Origin: Sphingomonadales bacterium
GTDB lineage: Bacteria; Pseudomonadota; Alphaproteobacteria; Sphingomonadales; Sphingomonadaceae
NCBI GenBank assembly: GCA_018067055.1
Contig: JAGPVK010000001.1
Span: 1 to 6,696 of the forward strand
Reading direction: 5' to 3'
Length of the DNA: 6,696 nucleotides
The notes under the pieces: generated by a model
Databases searched by the model: none
What the model saw: only the letters and a program-made list of their open reading frames with translations
Told to the model about the DNA's origin: nothing
Shown: one piece after another, positions 5,551 to 6,696 of the stretch
Layout of the letters: the number at the start of each line of letters is the position of its first letter
Position numbering within the stretch: position 1 is the stretch's first letter
Position numbers and translations under genes: made by a program

Positions 5551-6696
5551 TCAGGCCGCTTCCCGTGCGCGGTCGGACAATTCCTGATTGAGCATTTCGG
5601 CCAGCAGGAAAGCGAGCTCTAGTGACTGCGCGGCGTTGAGACGGGGGTCGCAATGGGTGTGATAGCGATCGCCCAGCGATGCATCGGTGATGGCTACGCC
5701 GCCGCCAGTGCATTCGGTGACATTCTGACCGGTCATCTCGCAATGGATGCCGCCGGCAAACGTGCCCTCTGCCCGGTGGACGGCGAAAAAGCCGCGCACT
5801 TCGGAGAGGATACGGTCAAACGGCCGGGTCTTGTACCCGCTGTCGGCCTTGATGACATTGCCGTGCATCGGATCGCAGGACCAGACGACAGGATGGCCTT
5901 CCCGCTTCACGGCCCGGACGAGCGGGGTCAGACCGTTTTCGACCTTGTCGTGTCCGAAGCGCGAAATCAGCGTCATACGGCCGGGCTCGCGCGCCGGATT
6001 GAGCGTATCGAGCATTTTCAGCAGCGCATCGGGGGTCAGCGAAGGACCACATTTCATGCCGATCGGGTTGCCGATACCGCGCAGAAATTCGACGTGGGCA
6101 GAGCCCTCGAAACGGGTCCGGTCGCCAATCCAGAGGAAATGCGCGCTGGTATCGTACCAGTCGCCGGTCAGGCTGTCCTGCCGGGTCAGGCATTGCTCAT
6201 AGGGCAACAGCAGCGCTTCGTGGCTGGTGTAGAAGGATGTGGCTTTCAGTTGCGGCACCGTGTCGGGGTTGATCCCGCATGCTTCCATGAAGGCCAGCGC
6301 TTCGCCGATCCGGTCGGCCATTTCCTCGAATTTTTTCGCCCAGGGGCTGCGCGCCATGAAATCGTGGGTCCAGCCATGGACCTGCTTGAGATTGGCATAA
6401 CCGCCGGTCGAGAAAGCGCGGAGCAGATTGAGCGTCGCGGCAGACTGGTTGTAAGCGCGGACCATCCGCTCCGGGTCCGGATCACGCCGGCTGCTATCGA
6501 ATTCGATGCCATTGATGATATCGCCGCGATAGCTGGGCAATTCGAGGCCATCCTGCACTTCGACATCAGAGGAGCGAGGTTTGGCAAACTGGCCCGCCAT
6601 CCGGCCCAGCTTCACCACCGGCAGTTTTGAAGCATAGGTCAGCACCACCGCCATCTGCAGGATGACGCGGAAGGTATCGCGGATATTGTTGGGATG
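5551..6696 (-). CDS. class II DAHP synthase, 5' end outside the window
   Basis: 3-Deoxy-7-phosphoheptulonate synthase, class II (plant-like) type: condenses phosphoenolpyruvate and erythrose 4-phosphate, the first step of the shikimate pathway to aromatic amino acids, in the cytoplasm. The 381 visible residues begin [20 protein letters not shown] and continue [83 protein letters not shown] and [15 protein letters not shown], the family's substrate and metal-binding segments. Metal ligands His (codon 5863-5865), Glu (5737-5739) and Asp (5647-5649) are present; the fourth ligand, the Cys of the N-terminal QGGDCAE motif, would lie beyond the window. The family is usually about 450-470 residues, so roughly 70-90 are missing. 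The Met codon at 6652-6654 is internal, since family sequence continues upstream of it. Followed after 2 nt by a small membrane protein. Confidence 0.95.
   Translation of the reverse strand, partial: HPNNIRDTFRVILQMAVVLTYASKLPVVKLGRMAGQFAKPRSSDVEVQDGLELPSYRGDIINGIEFDSSRRDPDPERMVRAYNQSAATLNLLRAFSTGGYANLKQVHGWTHDFMARSPWAKKFEEMADRIGEALAFMEACGINPDTVPQLKATSFYTSHEALLLPYEQCLTRQDSLTGDWYDTSAHFLWIGDRTRFEGSAHVEFLRGIGNPIGMKCGPSLTPDALLKMLDTLNPAREPGRMTLISRFGHDKVENGLTPLVRAVKREGHPVVWSCDPMHGNVIKADSGYKTRPFDRILSEVRGFFAVHRAEGTFAGGIHCEMTGQNVTECTGGGVAITDASLGDRYHTHCDPRLNAAQSLELAFLLAEMLNQELSDRAREAA

Noticed and set aside
5549..5743. 65-codon N-terminal extension of the small membrane protein
   Set aside because: It overlaps the 3' end of the DAHP synthase gene in another frame and gives an arginine-rich, non-protein-like sequence; ATG 5548 after the synthase stop is the sensible start.
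5653..6630. 325-codon plus-strand open frame opposite the DAHP synthase
   Set aside because: It lies wholly antisense to a clearly conserved enzyme gene and its translation looks like no protein family; it reflects third-position GC bias.
6652..6654. Met at this codon as the DAHP synthase start
   Set aside because: Family-like sequence ([12 protein letters not shown]) continues in frame upstream to the window edge, so this Met is internal.

Overview
The window looks like chromosomal DNA of an alphaproteobacterium, most likely a sphingomonad. This is inference from moderately high GC, protein sequence style, a class II DAHP synthase and the family make-up; no marker gene fixes the taxon. There are six protein genes in two blocks that meet tail to tail. 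There are no RNA genes, mobile elements or CRISPR arrays that I can see.

Left block, plus strand (about 150-4681): a signalling operon. An AT-rich leader carries a ladder of GTAAAT-like direct repeats spaced about 10-11 bp apart and a good -10 hexamer. Then follow an OmpR/PhoB-type response regulator (293-988), a secreted LysM + FecR-domain protein (991-2358, 2 nt after the regulator stop) and a large membrane histidine kinase with CHASE2, PAS, HisKA and HATPase domains (2408-4681). The simplest reading is a two-component system with a dedicated third, periplasmic part: the LysM/FecR protein sits at the cell wall and passes something to the CHASE2 sensor. The kinase phosphorylates the regulator, and the regulator probably controls its own promoter through the repeat ladder. 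Two very short ORFs end exactly at the start codons of the regulator and the kinase; they may be translation-coupling leaders.

Right block, minus strand (6696 down to 4683): the 3' part of a class II DAHP synthase gene (first shikimate-pathway step), cut by the window edge. A 77-aa membrane protein follows, starting 2 nt after the synthase stop. Next come a possible terminator hairpin and promoter, and then a small outer-membrane-type lipoprotein resembling DUF4136 proteins. The lipoprotein and the kinase converge with a single base between their stop codons.

The most interesting element is the regulator / LysM-FecR / CHASE2-kinase module. It uses a FecR fold without any sigma factor nearby, and its kinase lacks the Thr/Asn that usually supports phosphatase activity in HisKA kinases.
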